Part shown: in pieces, positions 51,978-61,351 of the stretch | Layout of the letters: each line of letters begins with the position of its first letter | Numbering within the stretch: position 1 is the stretch's first letter | Source of the DNA: Thiodiazotropha sp040791665 | Lineage (GTDB): Bacteria; Pseudomonadota; Gammaproteobacteria; Chromatiales; Chromatiaceae | Assembly (NCBI GenBank): GCA_040791665.1 | Contig: JBFNNX010000023.1 | Location: 1 to 64,000 of the forward strand | Length of the DNA stretch: 64,000 nucleotides | Direction: 5' to 3' | Notes under the pieces: generated by a model | Told to the model about the DNA's origin: nothing | Database searches by the model: none | What the model saw: the letters and a program-made list of their open reading frames with translations, nothing else | Position numbers and translations under genes: made by a program

Positions 51978-52592
51978 ATGATTAGACACTTACTCTACAC
52001 TGCCATTCTATCTCTGCTGGCAAGCTGTGCAACCATGGATAAAGACGAGTGCCAAGTTGCTGATTGGTACATTATCGGATATGAGGATGGCGCTAAGGGG
52101 CATAACCTCTCTTATCTCGGCAATCATCGTAAAGCCTGTGCAGAGCATGGCATAGCACCGGATACGGAACGTTATGAACAGGGGCGGTTGGCGGGCCTGA
52201 ATGAATACTGTACACAACTTAATGGCTTTGAACTGGGAAAATCAGGCAGTAAGTTTAATCCTGTCTGCCCTCCACCCTTCGATGAGGCGTTTAAGCACGC
52301 CTGGCAAGATGGACGCGAGGTCTACAACGCCAAAACTAATCTGCTGACAAGTGAACGCAGATTGAAACAGCAGCAAAAAACGGTAGATACGCTATACCAG
52401 CGGATTGAAGATTCAGAGACCAAGTTAATCAGCGATGGTATTAGCAGCAAACAACGCAGGGCACTGTTAACCGAGATTAAAGAACTGAACGATGAGTTGG
52501 ATGTGGCTGAGGCCGAATTGTCTGAGCTAAAGAATAGAGTAACCGATGAACGTGAATATGTAGAGGAATTGAGGAAGCGTTATCGCTACTAA
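51978..52592 (+). CDS. DUF2799 lipoprotein
   Basis: A 204-residue lipoprotein (signal and lipobox LLASC, Cys17). The mature start ECQVADWYIIGYEDGAKG with later KACAEHG, ERYEQGRLAGLNEYC and GxxLG-type repeats is the DUF2799 pattern. A long C-terminal coiled coil (about 115-200: LLTSERRLKQQQKTVDTLYQRIEDSETK...) has heptad-like hydrophobics. Function unknown; envelope structure is likely. Stop is 36 bases before the convergent HAD gene. Confidence 0.85.
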   Translation: MIRHLLYTAILSLLASCATMDKDECQVADWYIIGYEDGAKGHNLSYLGNHRKACAEHGIAPDTERYEQGRLAGLNEYCTQLNGFELGKSGSKFNPVCPPPFDEAFKHAWQDGREVYNAKTNLLTSERRLKQQQKTVDTLYQRIEDSETKLISDGISSKQRRALLTEIKELNDELDVAEAELSELKNRVTDEREYVEELRKRYRY

Positions 52593-52627
52593 ACAACTTT
52601 AACTGCACAAGTGACCACCACTCGGCA

Positions 52628-53311
52628 TCACAACAGCGCTTTTAACTCACGAATGTGGGAAATCGTACCTGTGGAACCTAAACCACGGCGCTGCAGATCG
52701 TCTTTATTATTCGTATCCAGGAAATAGGTCACTAGAAGACTGTCAATACCACATTTTTTTGCTCCCAGGTGCTCATTGCTATTGCCATCTCCGACAAAAA
52801 GGGCCTGGCTCGAATTAATCTTCATCTCAGCCAGAGCCATCCGATAGATTTCCGGCTGAGGCTTTTTAACCCCATGCCTGCAACTGAAGTACACTGTATT
52901 GAATAGTGGCGCAAGTGGCGATTCAGGCCATGCCTGAATCTCGCCCGTCGAGGCATTTGAAATAAGACCCAGTGTCAAGCCACCATCTTTCAGAGTCTTA
53001 AGAGATTTGATGATACCAGGTTCTATATCGGTCAATGCAATATCAAAGCGCATCTGACGCGCTTCAGCTGCTTCGTGAATTGTACAGAGCGGGATGGATG
53101 GATCGAGACTGTGCGCCATGTGTTTAACGGCTTCAACATGATCGGTTTCATTCAAAATATCGTGATGCTCGCTAAAACACGCCCGATTCCAGGCGTTGCG
53201 ATCCAAACCCAAGATATCAGCTGTATAACGACCTTTGCCGCTCGCGGCTTTTGAGACACTGATCAGGGTGCCAAAAAGATCAAAAAAAATAGCAGCATAT
53301 GATGATTTCAT
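52628..53311 (-). CDS. HAD-superfamily hydrolase
   Basis: A 227-residue HAD hydrolase of the haloacid-dehalogenase/phosphatase type. Motif I is FFDLFGT (nucleophile D11, with the second Asp replaced by Phe), motif II LISNAS, motif III K (KKPQPEIY), motif IV FVGDGNSNEHLGAK. The cap insertion (about 20-95) matches subclass I. Replacement of the second motif I Asp means phosphatase chemistry by acid catalysis may not work, and a dehalogenase-like mechanism is more likely. Substrate unknown. Confidence 0.82.
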   Translation of the reverse strand: MKSSYAAIFFDLFGTLISVSKAASGKGRYTADILGLDRNAWNRACFSEHHDILNETDHVEAVKHMAHSLDPSIPLCTIHEAAEARQMRFDIALTDIEPGIIKSLKTLKDGGLTLGLISNASTGEIQAWPESPLAPLFNTVYFSCRHGVKKPQPEIYRMALAEMKINSSQALFVGDGNSNEHLGAKKCGIDSLLVTYFLDTNNKDDLQRRGLGSTGTISHIRELKALL

Positions 53312-53498
53312 GTTTATTGTTCGATTGCTAACCGGACTTTATCCGCTTTTGTTTAACCAAGACAAACCGCTTACGACAATATAATTGTCGAATTACCACC
53401 GTAATAAATACACATTTTATTTAAGGTATTTCCAACCCCTTTCCCAACCCGAGACTATACTGACAAGACTGCTTAACAAATGTAATAGGGAGAAATAC

Positions 53499-53855
53499 AT
53501 GTCCATCTTGGTAAATGGTAAGACCATCAATCTTGATGAGGAGGGCTTTCTCGTTAACCTGGACGATTGGAACGAAGATGTGGCCGCTCATTTGGCTAAG
53601 AACGAGGGATTGGAGATTTCCACGGAACACTCGCTGCTGATTCATAAGGCTAGGGATTTCTACCTCGAGAAGCAGAACACGCCATCAACACGAGAAGTCA
53701 TTCATATGGTTGCGGAGGATTTGGGACAGGATCCGATTACGGATAGACGATCCATTGACAAACATCTCTATCAATTGTTTCCGCATGGGCCGGACAAGCA
53801 ACTTGCCAAACTCGCAGGACTGCCTAAGCCATTGCCCTCCGACACTGAGGCCTAG
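53499..53855 (+). CDS. DsrC/TusE-family protein lacking active cysteines
   Basis: A 118-residue DsrC/TusE-type protein (SILVNGKTINLDEEGFLVNLDDWNEDVAAHLAKNEG; DKHLYQLFPHGPDKQLAKLAGLPKP). The tail normally reads KQGCKIAG...C; here it is KQLAKLAGLPKPLPSDTEA, with no cysteine. This is a second cysteine-free member in the window besides the one in the nar operon, and the two are not close copies. The start ATG 53499 has AGGGAG upstream; a longer frame to 53385 has no support. Downstream is a decayed rhodanese. Confidence 0.85.
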   Translation: MSILVNGKTINLDEEGFLVNLDDWNEDVAAHLAKNEGLEISTEHSLLIHKARDFYLEKQNTPSTREVIHMVAEDLGQDPITDRRSIDKHLYQLFPHGPDKQLAKLAGLPKPLPSDTEA

Positions 53856-54011
53856 CGCTACTCTGATACTGAGATTTTATAACACCGAATATCAGATTAG
53901 AACAGAAAACCACGCCGCGCCCACTTATGAAAGTGATGAGTAATATACCGCTACACTATTAAACTGCTTTGCGGATTCCTGTCGTTATCTAAATACTTCC
54001 AATTGATCTAT

Positions 54012-54038
54012 GGAACCTCTGATTGAATCAGAGGTTCC
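54012..54038. repeat. Perfect 12-bp palindrome
   Basis: GGAACCTCTGAT and its reverse complement flank a three-base loop, just beyond the stop of the decayed rhodanese (minus strand). Neither side has a T-run, so a terminator is uncertain. Confidence 0.55.
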
Positions 54039-54052
54039 CTCGGTAGATGGGC

Positions 54053-54429
54053 TTATTGCGATTCACAATCACTACGAACGAATGAAAAGGATGAAAAGAA
54101 AATTCGTATTTTCTGTTGCGTGCTCCGACCCTCAGAGACGACAATAATCGTATCATTTTGATTAATACCCAACATGCGCATGCTGGCAGTCCACTGCTCA
54201 GCGGATGGCAATGCCTTCGGATATTTCTTTCCGCTCGGATAAAATAGCACCTTGCTGAATATACGAATGGCGTGGGTATCACCCTCACTGCTCTGTTGCT
54301 TCAATAACTCCTTTAACTCAACCGAGTCAATGATTCAGTCGCTATCAAATTTGGCAACCTGTGCACTACTAAACAAATTCACAATAAGGCCACTTCTACA
54401 TATGGGAACAAAAGTCTTATTAAATTCAT
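54053..54429 (-). pseudogene. Decayed exported rhodanese-like sulfurtransferase
   Basis: AAGGAGAG precedes an ATG at 54427-54429 reading MNLIRLLFPYVEVALL, then a stop; a frameshift restores IVNLFSSAQVAKFDSD, a stop, and SVELKELLKQQSSEGDTHAIRI. The last part, KALPSAEQWTASMRMLGINQNDTIIV, resembles rhodanese/thiosulfate sulfurtransferase segments (LPS.E.....ALGI..DDTVVVY). The end after SEG is out of register and lacks the active-site cysteine. So this was an exported sulfurtransferase that has lost function. It lies next to a DsrC-like gene. Confidence 0.5.
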
Positions 54430-54651
54430 TGAGGCTCTCCTTTTCCATTTAATACCATCCGCTTCAACTACCAAGATAGGGCCCGTTCATGTCTCCACAA
54501 TTCATTGCTACGTACGAACACCAATCAATACAATGAGTATTTGACTAGGAATATTAAACACGCCCCAAGCCCGGATCCCGTACTAAGGTACATGCAAAAC
54601 CAATAACCTGCTGGATCTCACCGACTACTTCGCAAAGCAAGGGTAACGCTA

Positions 54652-54672
54652 GGGCCTGTTAACACTAATCCA
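54652..54672 (+). mobile_element. Solo end of the TA-type MITE
   Basis: Twenty-one bases are identical to the left terminal repeat of the element at 62117 and are preceded by TA, but the similarity ends after the CCA and no matching right end is near. A decayed or truncated copy. Confidence 0.65.
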
Positions 54673-54894
54673 GTCCCGAATGAATGGCTGTGCATTGCAT
54701 ATCATTTAGAGGATCCTTTTACTGGATCAGTACATCTAGTACTCTCCAAAATCGGTCAAGACGCTGTCCTGGGTCAAATCTTTTTCCATTCGTTTGTCAT
54801 ATTATTGGGTTAAGTAGTATGTGTAGGGTATGATGATCCTCATCTCATCTACAACAAGGGGTCTGATTTCTCTACAAAAAGAGGTCTGGCAGTT

Positions 54895-56145
54895 GTGGAT
54901 ACTCACACATTTTTTTTCCAACTCCTCCTTATTTTGATTGTCTCCCGACTGCTTGCGGAGTTGGCTGTGCGATTTAAAGCACCGGCGGTAATTGGCGAGC
55001 TTGCTGCCGGGGTAATCCTTGGCCCTAGTCTTCTTGGCTGGATATCACCGACCACGACTATACAGCTGTTAGCGGAAATCGGTATTATTCTACTGCTGTT
55101 CAAGGTTGGAATTGAGACCGACATCAGACGCCTCATCCATGCCGGGAGGCATTCGCTGATTGTTGCCATGGGTGGCTTTTTCATGCCCCTCGCCAGCGGC
55201 TTTGTACTGAGCTATTGGGTATTCGACCTAAGCGCACTGGTGTCACTGTTTGTGGGAGGCACGCTCACCGCCACTAGCATAGGCATTACAATCAGAGTCC
55301 TGGGCGACTTGAACAGGCAACACGAAAAAGAGGGTGAGATTGTTCTTGGTGCCGCAGTGCTTGATGATGTAATGGGAGTAATATTGCTGGCTATTCTCTA
55401 TGAATTTTCAGTCAGTGGTGGAGTAAGCGTTATCAATGTCAGCAAGGTGTTGACATTCATTATTCTTTTTTTCGTTCTTGCACCGATTGCGGCTAAATTA
55501 ATCTCTCTGGTAATCAGGCGTTTCGATGACTACTCTGAAACACCTGGATTAATACCAATCATGATTATCTCTCTGGTGTTGTTTTTTGCTTGGCTGGCTC
55601 ATGTGGTTGGTGCCCCGGAGCTGTTGGGTGGTTTTGCCGCCGGACTGGCTCTATCCAGGCGTTTCTTTCTTCCATTTGGCGTTGCCCTGCACAGTGACCG
55701 AAAGTTCGCAGGGCGTATCGAAGTTCAAATGAATCCCATTGTCTATATCTTTAGCCCGATATTTTTCGTTACAGTTGGGCTTTCGCTCAGCTTGAGGGAG
55801 ATAGACTGGACCTCTCCCTTCATTTGGTCTTTTGCTATAGTTTTTTTTGTTACTGCGGTTGCGGCAAAATTTACCGGCGCTATGCTGATAAATATCAAGA
55901 TGAAACAAAGAGTCGCAATCGGCTTAGCCATGGTTCCACGAGGTGAGGTAGGACTCATATTCGCCGAACTGGGGCGATCTACAGGTATATTCGATATAGA
56001 GGTTTATGCCGGGATGGTTATAGTCATAACCCTGACAACACTTCTGTCGCCCTTTGCCCTGAAGTGGTTCTACACCAACCATGTTGAACATGCCGGTACA
56101 GAGACCAGCCGCTATTCAGCTCACGGACCAGTCATCAGGGAATGA
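54895..56145 (+). CDS. CPA2-family cation:proton antiporter
   Basis: A 416-residue protein with 12-13 helices. Features of the Kef/NapA branch: KAPAVIGELAAGVILGPSLLG at the N-terminus, LLLFKVGIETD, GAAVLDDVMGVILLAIL (the paired ion-binding Asp-Asp in helix 5) and APELLGGFAAGLAL. The MVPRGEVGLIFAELG block is also typical. There is no C-terminal RCK (TrkA-N) domain, so it is a Na+/H+ or K+/H+ antiporter of NapA size. GTG at 54895 is the start, with AGAGG upstream. Single gene. Confidence 0.92.
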   Translation: MDTHTFFFQLLLILIVSRLLAELAVRFKAPAVIGELAAGVILGPSLLGWISPTTTIQLLAEIGIILLLFKVGIETDIRRLIHAGRHSLIVAMGGFFMPLASGFVLSYWVFDLSALVSLFVGGTLTATSIGITIRVLGDLNRQHEKEGEIVLGAAVLDDVMGVILLAILYEFSVSGGVSVINVSKVLTFIILFFVLAPIAAKLISLVIRRFDDYSETPGLIPIMIISLVLFFAWLAHVVGAPELLGGFAAGLALSRRFFLPFGVALHSDRKFAGRIEVQMNPIVYIFSPIFFVTVGLSLSLREIDWTSPFIWSFAIVFFVTAVAAKFTGAMLINIKMKQRVAIGLAMVPRGEVGLIFAELGRSTGIFDIEVYAGMVIVITLTTLLSPFALKWFYTNHVEHAGTETSRYSAHGPVIRE

Positions 56146-56311
56146 ATAGGAGGTGAATATAGTGTCAGCGATTGACGGCTAAATATTACAAACACGATCG
56201 TGACCCACTATCTGTTTATCTGCATAATATTCAAAAATTCTTGACGGATAGCGTTATTCCAAACGTTTAATAATGGTTGGGGAGTAACGTTACGATAATT
56301 CTGCAACATGT

Positions 56312-56710
56312 TTAACTGCTTATGAATTCCGCAAACTTTCTATCCTCTTTCACCGTATGGTTTATAAACCACATTTCTAAAAAATCTACCACCTGAATCG
56401 CTTCTATATGCCCTTCTTCAAAAAGCAATTTATTTTTATTTAGGCCATCAATCAGCTTATTGTGGAGTTTCTTGTGCTCCTCCAATCCTGAATAACCCGA
56501 CCGGTACATTAAATTTTCTTCACTCACGAAATGGAAATGAGTGTACAATCCAAGCTCGAGGAAGAGTGACTTTTGATAAGAGTGATCGGTACAGTTTTGT
56601 AATTCATCTGAAAGCCTGGCTATTAACTCAAAGAAGTAATTGTGTTGCAGATCGATCTCTTTAATACCCAGTTCGTATTTTTTTGACCAGCCTTGTAGCC
56701 TATATTGCAT
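56312..56710 (-). CDS. Bacteriohemerythrin overlapping a cyclase gene
   Basis: A 132-residue di-iron hemerythrin: ligands in LQHNYFFELIARL, HFHFVSEENL, HKKLHNKL and HTVKEDRKF. Its start overlaps the 3' end of the REC-GGDEF gene by 11 bases, so the two are translated together. It may bring oxygen to, or sense it for, the cyclase; domain fusions of hemerythrin with GGDEF are known, here as two genes. Likely cytoplasmic. Confidence 0.9.
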   Translation of the reverse strand: MQYRLQGWSKKYELGIKEIDLQHNYFFELIARLSDELQNCTDHSYQKSLFLELGLYTHFHFVSEENLMYRSGYSGLEEHKKLHNKLIDGLNKNKLLFEEGHIEAIQVVDFLEMWFINHTVKEDRKFAEFISS

Positions 56711-57689
56711 TATTACGACTCATACTGTCTAACATATCGTTACCGCTTAATACCCTGTTTTTACCAAGTGATTTTGCTTTATATAAATTTTTATCGGCCT
56801 TTACTATGAGTTGTTTGACAGAATGATTTTTTGTGGCTTTCACTGCAGCACACCCGATACTTGCGGTTACTAGATTTTGCTGCCCGGCCACTTTGTTCTG
56901 CCTTGATATAAGCTCCACAGCGGAGCGGATGCGCTCTGCTATTTTAAACGCATTTTCCAGGTTGCAATCCGGGAGTAAAACAACAAACTCCTCTCCACCG
57001 TAGCGGGCTACTATGTCGCCCGGTCTCTTCAACAGACCGGACAGACAGCGTGCGATCTTTCTCAGATAATCATCCCCGCTACTATGTCCATACATGTCGT
57101 TGTAGACTTTAAACCCGTCCAGGTCGATCATCAGTACCGCTATATATGATCCTTTGCGCATTGCACGTCTCCACTCCTGTTGAAGTGAGAGATCGAACCT
57201 GCGTCGATTGGGTATATGAGTCAGCGGATCAATGTTTGCAAGACGCTCTAATAGGTCAGCTCTAAATTTGGTGGTAAGATGGCTATTGATTCTAGCCTTT
57301 ATAACGGACAGGCAAAATGGTTTTACTATAAAGTCTACAGCCCCTAAGGATAGGGCCATAATCTCATCATTAGGGTCCTGTCTGTCAGCGATAAGAACCA
57401 CTGGGATATCGGCAGTATACGGATTCTCTTTTAGAGCACGACAGACGTCAAGACCGTCACCGGCAGATTTAAACAGATCCAGTAAAATCAGGTCGGGATA
57501 TTGAGTTTGACTCAACAGACAATTCAGCTCGTCTACAGTATTTGCGCATGTAGTATTGTAATCATTTTCTAGCAGGCGATTTAAGACGGGAGCATTCTCA
57601 TCGCCATTATCAATAATAAGCAACTTTGCATTTGATAATTGATAATTTGACTTTTGTGCATCTTTATACACGGCATCACAATTCTGCAT
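56700..57689 (-). CDS. Response regulator-GGDEF diguanylate cyclase
   Basis: A 329-residue PleD-like protein. The receiver (about 22-140) has LLIIDNGDE (acidic pair partly changed to D-N), phospho-Asp in LILLDLF, and the conserved K in FIVKPF. The GGDEF domain (about 150-320) has the active site GGEEF with an RPGD inhibition site. It should make c-di-GMP on phosphorylation. No histidine kinase is adjacent. The downstream hemerythrin overlaps by 11 bases, suggesting oxygen as an additional input. Confidence 0.9.
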   Translation of the reverse strand: MQNCDAVYKDAQKSNYQLSNAKLLIIDNGDENAPVLNRLLENDYNTTCANTVDELNCLLSQTQYPDLILLDLFKSAGDGLDVCRALKENPYTADIPVVLIADRQDPNDEIMALSLGAVDFIVKPFCLSVIKARINSHLTTKFRADLLERLANIDPLTHIPNRRRFDLSLQQEWRRAMRKGSYIAVLMIDLDGFKVYNDMYGHSSGDDYLRKIARCLSGLLKRPGDIVARYGGEEFVVLLPDCNLENAFKIAERIRSAVELISRQNKVAGQQNLVTASIGCAAVKATKNHSVKQLIVKADKNLYKAKSLGKNRVLSGNDMLDSMSRNNAI

Positions 57690-58416
57690 TTTATTCTATT
57701 CTTATGTACTATCAATCCTTATACTTTCCATAATTTTCCCGCAATACTACCCAATTATTATTTTGACTTAAATAATCAAGAGTCAGCTAATAGATGCATA
57801 TTGATCAGAAATGCTAAAGAAACTCGCGTCCAGTTCGCTGTTCCGAGGATTTATGCCATTTGTGATCGTACCAATATTGCATTAGATCTTGGATATTCAA
57901 CCACGTAACCAAGCATAAGCCTTCTATGGAGCTATCTGCTAGATTTTGCTTATGTAAGGACATGCGTGCGACAGGCTATAAATATACCTATTTTCGGGTT
58001 ATAACAACCCGTGAATTCATAATTGACCGGTATCGCAGTGAATGTTTACATTCCTGTAACATTTAGACCCTCTTTAAACAATATTTACCCAGGTGAATAA
58101 GTAGGTATCAGAGCGGTTTCCCTGTCCGAAAACCGAAACACATCCGGTTCTTTACATCTAGATCTTTAAAGGCGTCAGCTCGTATAAGCATAGTAGTCCT
58201 TTCTTGAACTTATATGAGCGCATAACATAATCGATAATTGCGTCGATATGGATATCCGAGCATTACACATAGCTAATCATGCCCATCTTAGGCCGAGCTT
58301 ATTTCAGGTTGCCCAGCCAATCACTGCGTGTTTACGTTAGTGAGAGTTGACGGTAACTAAACGTAGCTATCGCCTAATTTATTTGTCTTTCTTTTTTTAG
58401 AATCCATTAATGTAAA
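57690..58416. other. Intergenic region
   Basis: About 730 bases with no convincing gene. A small hairpin (CGGGTT ... AACCCG, about 57995-58011) is the only local structure. Promoters for the REC-GGDEF operon are expected near 57700. Confidence 0.35.
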
Positions 58417-59799
58417 TTAATAGGCGCAGGCTTCACTATCCTGGATAGATTCCATTCGCAACCATGCTTGTACACATGCTGTAGGGTCATAATCGCTGCC
58501 TTCCTTTATCACAGTCACCAATGCTTGCATATCGACAGCCTGCCCTGTATTCGTGATGTAAAATTCCCTCAATAGCCTGTCAAGTAGGTCACTACCCAAC
58601 ATGCTTTCAAGATGCTTAAAGAAGAATGCGCCCTTCATATAGGGCGCCATGCCATATAGGCCATCTTCTAGGATGTCTATCTCATTACATCCCTCTGGCC
58701 AGGCTATCTTATTCTCGTTGCCATTTTGCAAAAGATCGAGTCTGTTTTCATATGACAACCAGATTTGATTCCCGTACTTCTCACCCGCCACCTCATTGAG
58801 AGCCCGAGCCGCAAGATAGGATGCAAGCCCTTCCGATAACACGAAATCCTCCCAACATCCAATACGAACACCATTGCCAAACCAGCCATGAGAGGCCTCA
58901 TGCGCATGTACGACCGGGTCGTTTAACGAATCGCTAGCTATATGCCAAAAAGGGTGATGCTCCAATCCGCCAAATCCGCCTGCACCCCATTTGACAGAGA
59001 CACTAGCCGCTTTCTCACCAAAGGAGTATGGCCCATATGTCTGTTCGTACCAGTTGAAGACATCTCTCAGATATCGGGTTCCGCGTAAAGCGTTTTCCTC
59101 CTCATCCGGAAAATAATAGACACCCACTTCGGTTCCATTTGCCGTTATGCCGAGCATACTGTAGGCGTAATCGCCGACAGCCCAAGCCAACATATATGCC
59201 GGGACATCGGTAGTAATCGCTTCAGGGTATATACCGATCATTCCATCCGGAACCCCAAGAACTTGTAAATCATAACTGCTTCCCTCAGCTGGTTCTGATT
59301 TACATGGATAAATATTCCCGCAGTAATATGGCCAGGTAAACGTTACGCCACTGTCAAGAAATCCATTGAAGTTGTCATGCAGACCAAATTGATACGCTAT
59401 GGTTATCGACTGGGCTTCAGCAGATGAGGGAACGCCTACATCCAACCGCCCCTGTACTGCATTAAAATTCAGGTGATCCCTGTTTGAAGTAACATCCGTA
59501 ATGATCAAATCCCCAACCTCGAAGGAGGCTCCCGTCGAAATCAGTGACCCCGACAGGGTCACATCAGCAGTTCCCATCATTGATTGAAGATCGACGATGA
59601 TACTGGTATGCAAGATATCTCTTGTCCAGTCTGTTGACGCATCTGGAAGAACAGCGCCGCTCGAATCACTCCTATCATCGTTACATGATATCAATAGAGT
59701 AGCGGGCAACACCGCTAATACAGTCAATTGCAGGATGTATGTAAATATACGCTTAGGTTTCTGCCTGACATGCTGCGAATTGTTGGAGTGCACGTCCAT
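58417..59799 (-). CDS. M1-type (gluzincin) metallopeptidase lipoprotein
   Basis: A 460-residue lipoprotein (membrane segment and lipobox LLISC). The zinc site is HAHEASHGWFGNGV (HExxH) with the third ligand Glu in LSEGLASYLAARAL, 18 residues after the second His, as in M1 aminopeptidases. A Gly-rich substrate strand GAGGFGGLEHHPFWH precedes it, in the place of GAMEN. There is no ERAP-like C-terminal half, so it is shorter than classical M1 enzymes (about 600-900). Exported peptidase of unknown substrate. Single gene. Confidence 0.88.
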   Translation of the reverse strand: MDVHSNNSQHVRQKPKRIFTYILQLTVLAVLPATLLISCNDDRSDSSGAVLPDASTDWTRDILHTSIIVDLQSMMGTADVTLSGSLISTGASFEVGDLIITDVTSNRDHLNFNAVQGRLDVGVPSSAEAQSITIAYQFGLHDNFNGFLDSGVTFTWPYYCGNIYPCKSEPAEGSSYDLQVLGVPDGMIGIYPEAITTDVPAYMLAWAVGDYAYSMLGITANGTEVGVYYFPDEEENALRGTRYLRDVFNWYEQTYGPYSFGEKAASVSVKWGAGGFGGLEHHPFWHIASDSLNDPVVHAHEASHGWFGNGVRIGCWEDFVLSEGLASYLAARALNEVAGEKYGNQIWLSYENRLDLLQNGNENKIAWPEGCNEIDILEDGLYGMAPYMKGAFFFKHLESMLGSDLLDRLLREFYITNTGQAVDMQALVTVIKEGSDYDPTACVQAWLRMESIQDSEACAY

Positions 59800-59902
59800 G
59801 AAGCTGTAACATCCTAAAATATCTGATTATTATCAAATAATACGGCTTTGAGATTAGATAGTCCACGCCATTGGGTATGGGTCTTATTTGGGCTTGTACG
59901 GA

Positions 59903-61084
59903 TCAAGTTGCCTTATCTGGCAGCTCCTTGATGTAGAGGTCCTGTTTTGCAAAGGGGATCTCTATCCCTTCCACCAAAAATCGCTTGTAGACCGTCGAAT
60001 TGAGAGCATCCAGCACACGACCGCGTAATTCCGGATTGTCGACCCAGCAGAGCAGTTCAAAATCCAGGGAGGAGGCACCGAAGGCACGAAATCTCACGCG
60101 TGGCTCAGGTTGCTCGCAGACCGCCTCTGACTCACGAGCCACGGACATTAACACATCCCGAACCTGATCAATGTCGGAGCCATAGGCGACACCCACTGCA
60201 ACCCTAATACGGTATTTCACATGCGGTCCACCCGACTCGTTGACGACCTTAGAGTTGCCCATTATCGAGTTCGGTATCGTCACCTCGACATCATCCCGGG
60301 TAAGCAGGCGTGTACTGCGAATCCCAATATGGGTGACCTTGCCCCGTATGCCACCTCCATCATCCAAGACCACATAGTCACCGATCTTATAAGGTGAATC
60401 GGCCATAATGAATACACCTGAAAATAGATTGGCCAAGGTGTCTTTCGCCGCAAAACCAATGGCGATACCTGCGATACCCGCAGATGCCAACCACGCCGTC
60501 ATGTCCACATGCCAGGACTGAAACATGAAATAGACTGCGAATACTATGATGGTTATCGCGGCAATATTGGTAAATAGAGGAAGCGTTTGCGGCCTCACCA
60601 TTGCATTTGGTTTAGCCCTGCGACTGGCTTCAGACAGCAGGAGCTTTGAAACCCTGACAGTGAACAGCATCCATAAAAATATAAGAACTGAAAGCACAAA
60701 GGATGCTAGCGTACTGCTAAAACTCTCATCAATCCCCACCATTGTCGACGAAGCCACAACACCGATCAGAGTCAATGTCCAGAACAATGGGCTGCGTAAA
60801 TACTGTACAATCAGGTCATCGACATGGGTCGTAGTATGGGAGGTAAACCTTCTGACCAATGGAATCACGATCCACTCGACAACCTTGGCCAAAACAACAA
60901 AGAGCAGTAATACAATGAGTCCCTTGATCCACGGTTGATTGCCGAATAGCGCAATCAACGGTTCCAATTGATCAGGTATGTCTATCTTGTCGACCAGTTG
61001 CTCCATGCCCGTCTTCAAGGTCGACTCCACTGGCTCACCTGTTTCCAAAATCTCTGTATCTTTGTCTTCACTCGCCATAGCCAT
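59903..61084 (-). CDS. MscS-family mechanosensitive ion channel
   Basis: About 393 residues. Order: acidic cytoplasmic start, three or four helices (about 55-205), the pore helix with WLASAGIAGIAIGFAAKDTLANLFSGVFI, then the beta domain (VVLDDGGGIRGKVTHIGIRSTRLLTRDDVEVTIPNSIMGN) and alpha/beta C-terminal vestibule. Length lies between small MscS and large YbdG/YnaI types. ATG 61084 is chosen; TTG 61090 and ATG 61078 are alternatives. Such channels release solutes on hypo-osmotic shock. Independent gene. Confidence 0.92.
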   Translation of the reverse strand: MAMASEDKDTEILETGEPVESTLKTGMEQLVDKIDIPDQLEPLIALFGNQPWIKGLIVLLLFVVLAKVVEWIVIPLVRRFTSHTTTHVDDLIVQYLRSPLFWTLTLIGVVASSTMVGIDESFSSTLASFVLSVLIFLWMLFTVRVSKLLLSEASRRAKPNAMVRPQTLPLFTNIAAITIIVFAVYFMFQSWHVDMTAWLASAGIAGIAIGFAAKDTLANLFSGVFIMADSPYKIGDYVVLDDGGGIRGKVTHIGIRSTRLLTRDDVEVTIPNSIMGNSKVVNESGGPHVKYRIRVAVGVAYGSDIDQVRDVLMSVARESEAVCEQPEPRVRFRAFGASSLDFELLCWVDNPELRGRVLDALNSTVYKRFLVEGIEIPFAKQDLYIKELPDKAT

Positions 61085-61351
61085 TCTCAATCCACATTTT
61101 GATTTTGCATATCAATCTGTCGCCCGACATTTGACCATTAACAATGGCACTATAACAGGACAAATTCAACACCACCCATCATGGCCGAGCCCATTACCGG
61201 CGACAACTTTTTTACAAACCGCATATTCTCTCCGGTACTGAATATTCCAATCCGCTACAATCTGAATCAGAGTCGGCATCCCGAATTTCACTGGCAGGCT
61301 GTTGTCATTTTACTGATTGTTCTTATCCTTATCGGATTTATTGGAGGAGAG

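Noticed and set aside
57654..57908. 84-codon plus-strand frame upstream of the REC-GGDEF gene
   Set aside because: Overlaps the divergent gene's start, no ribosome site, composition like non-coding DNA.
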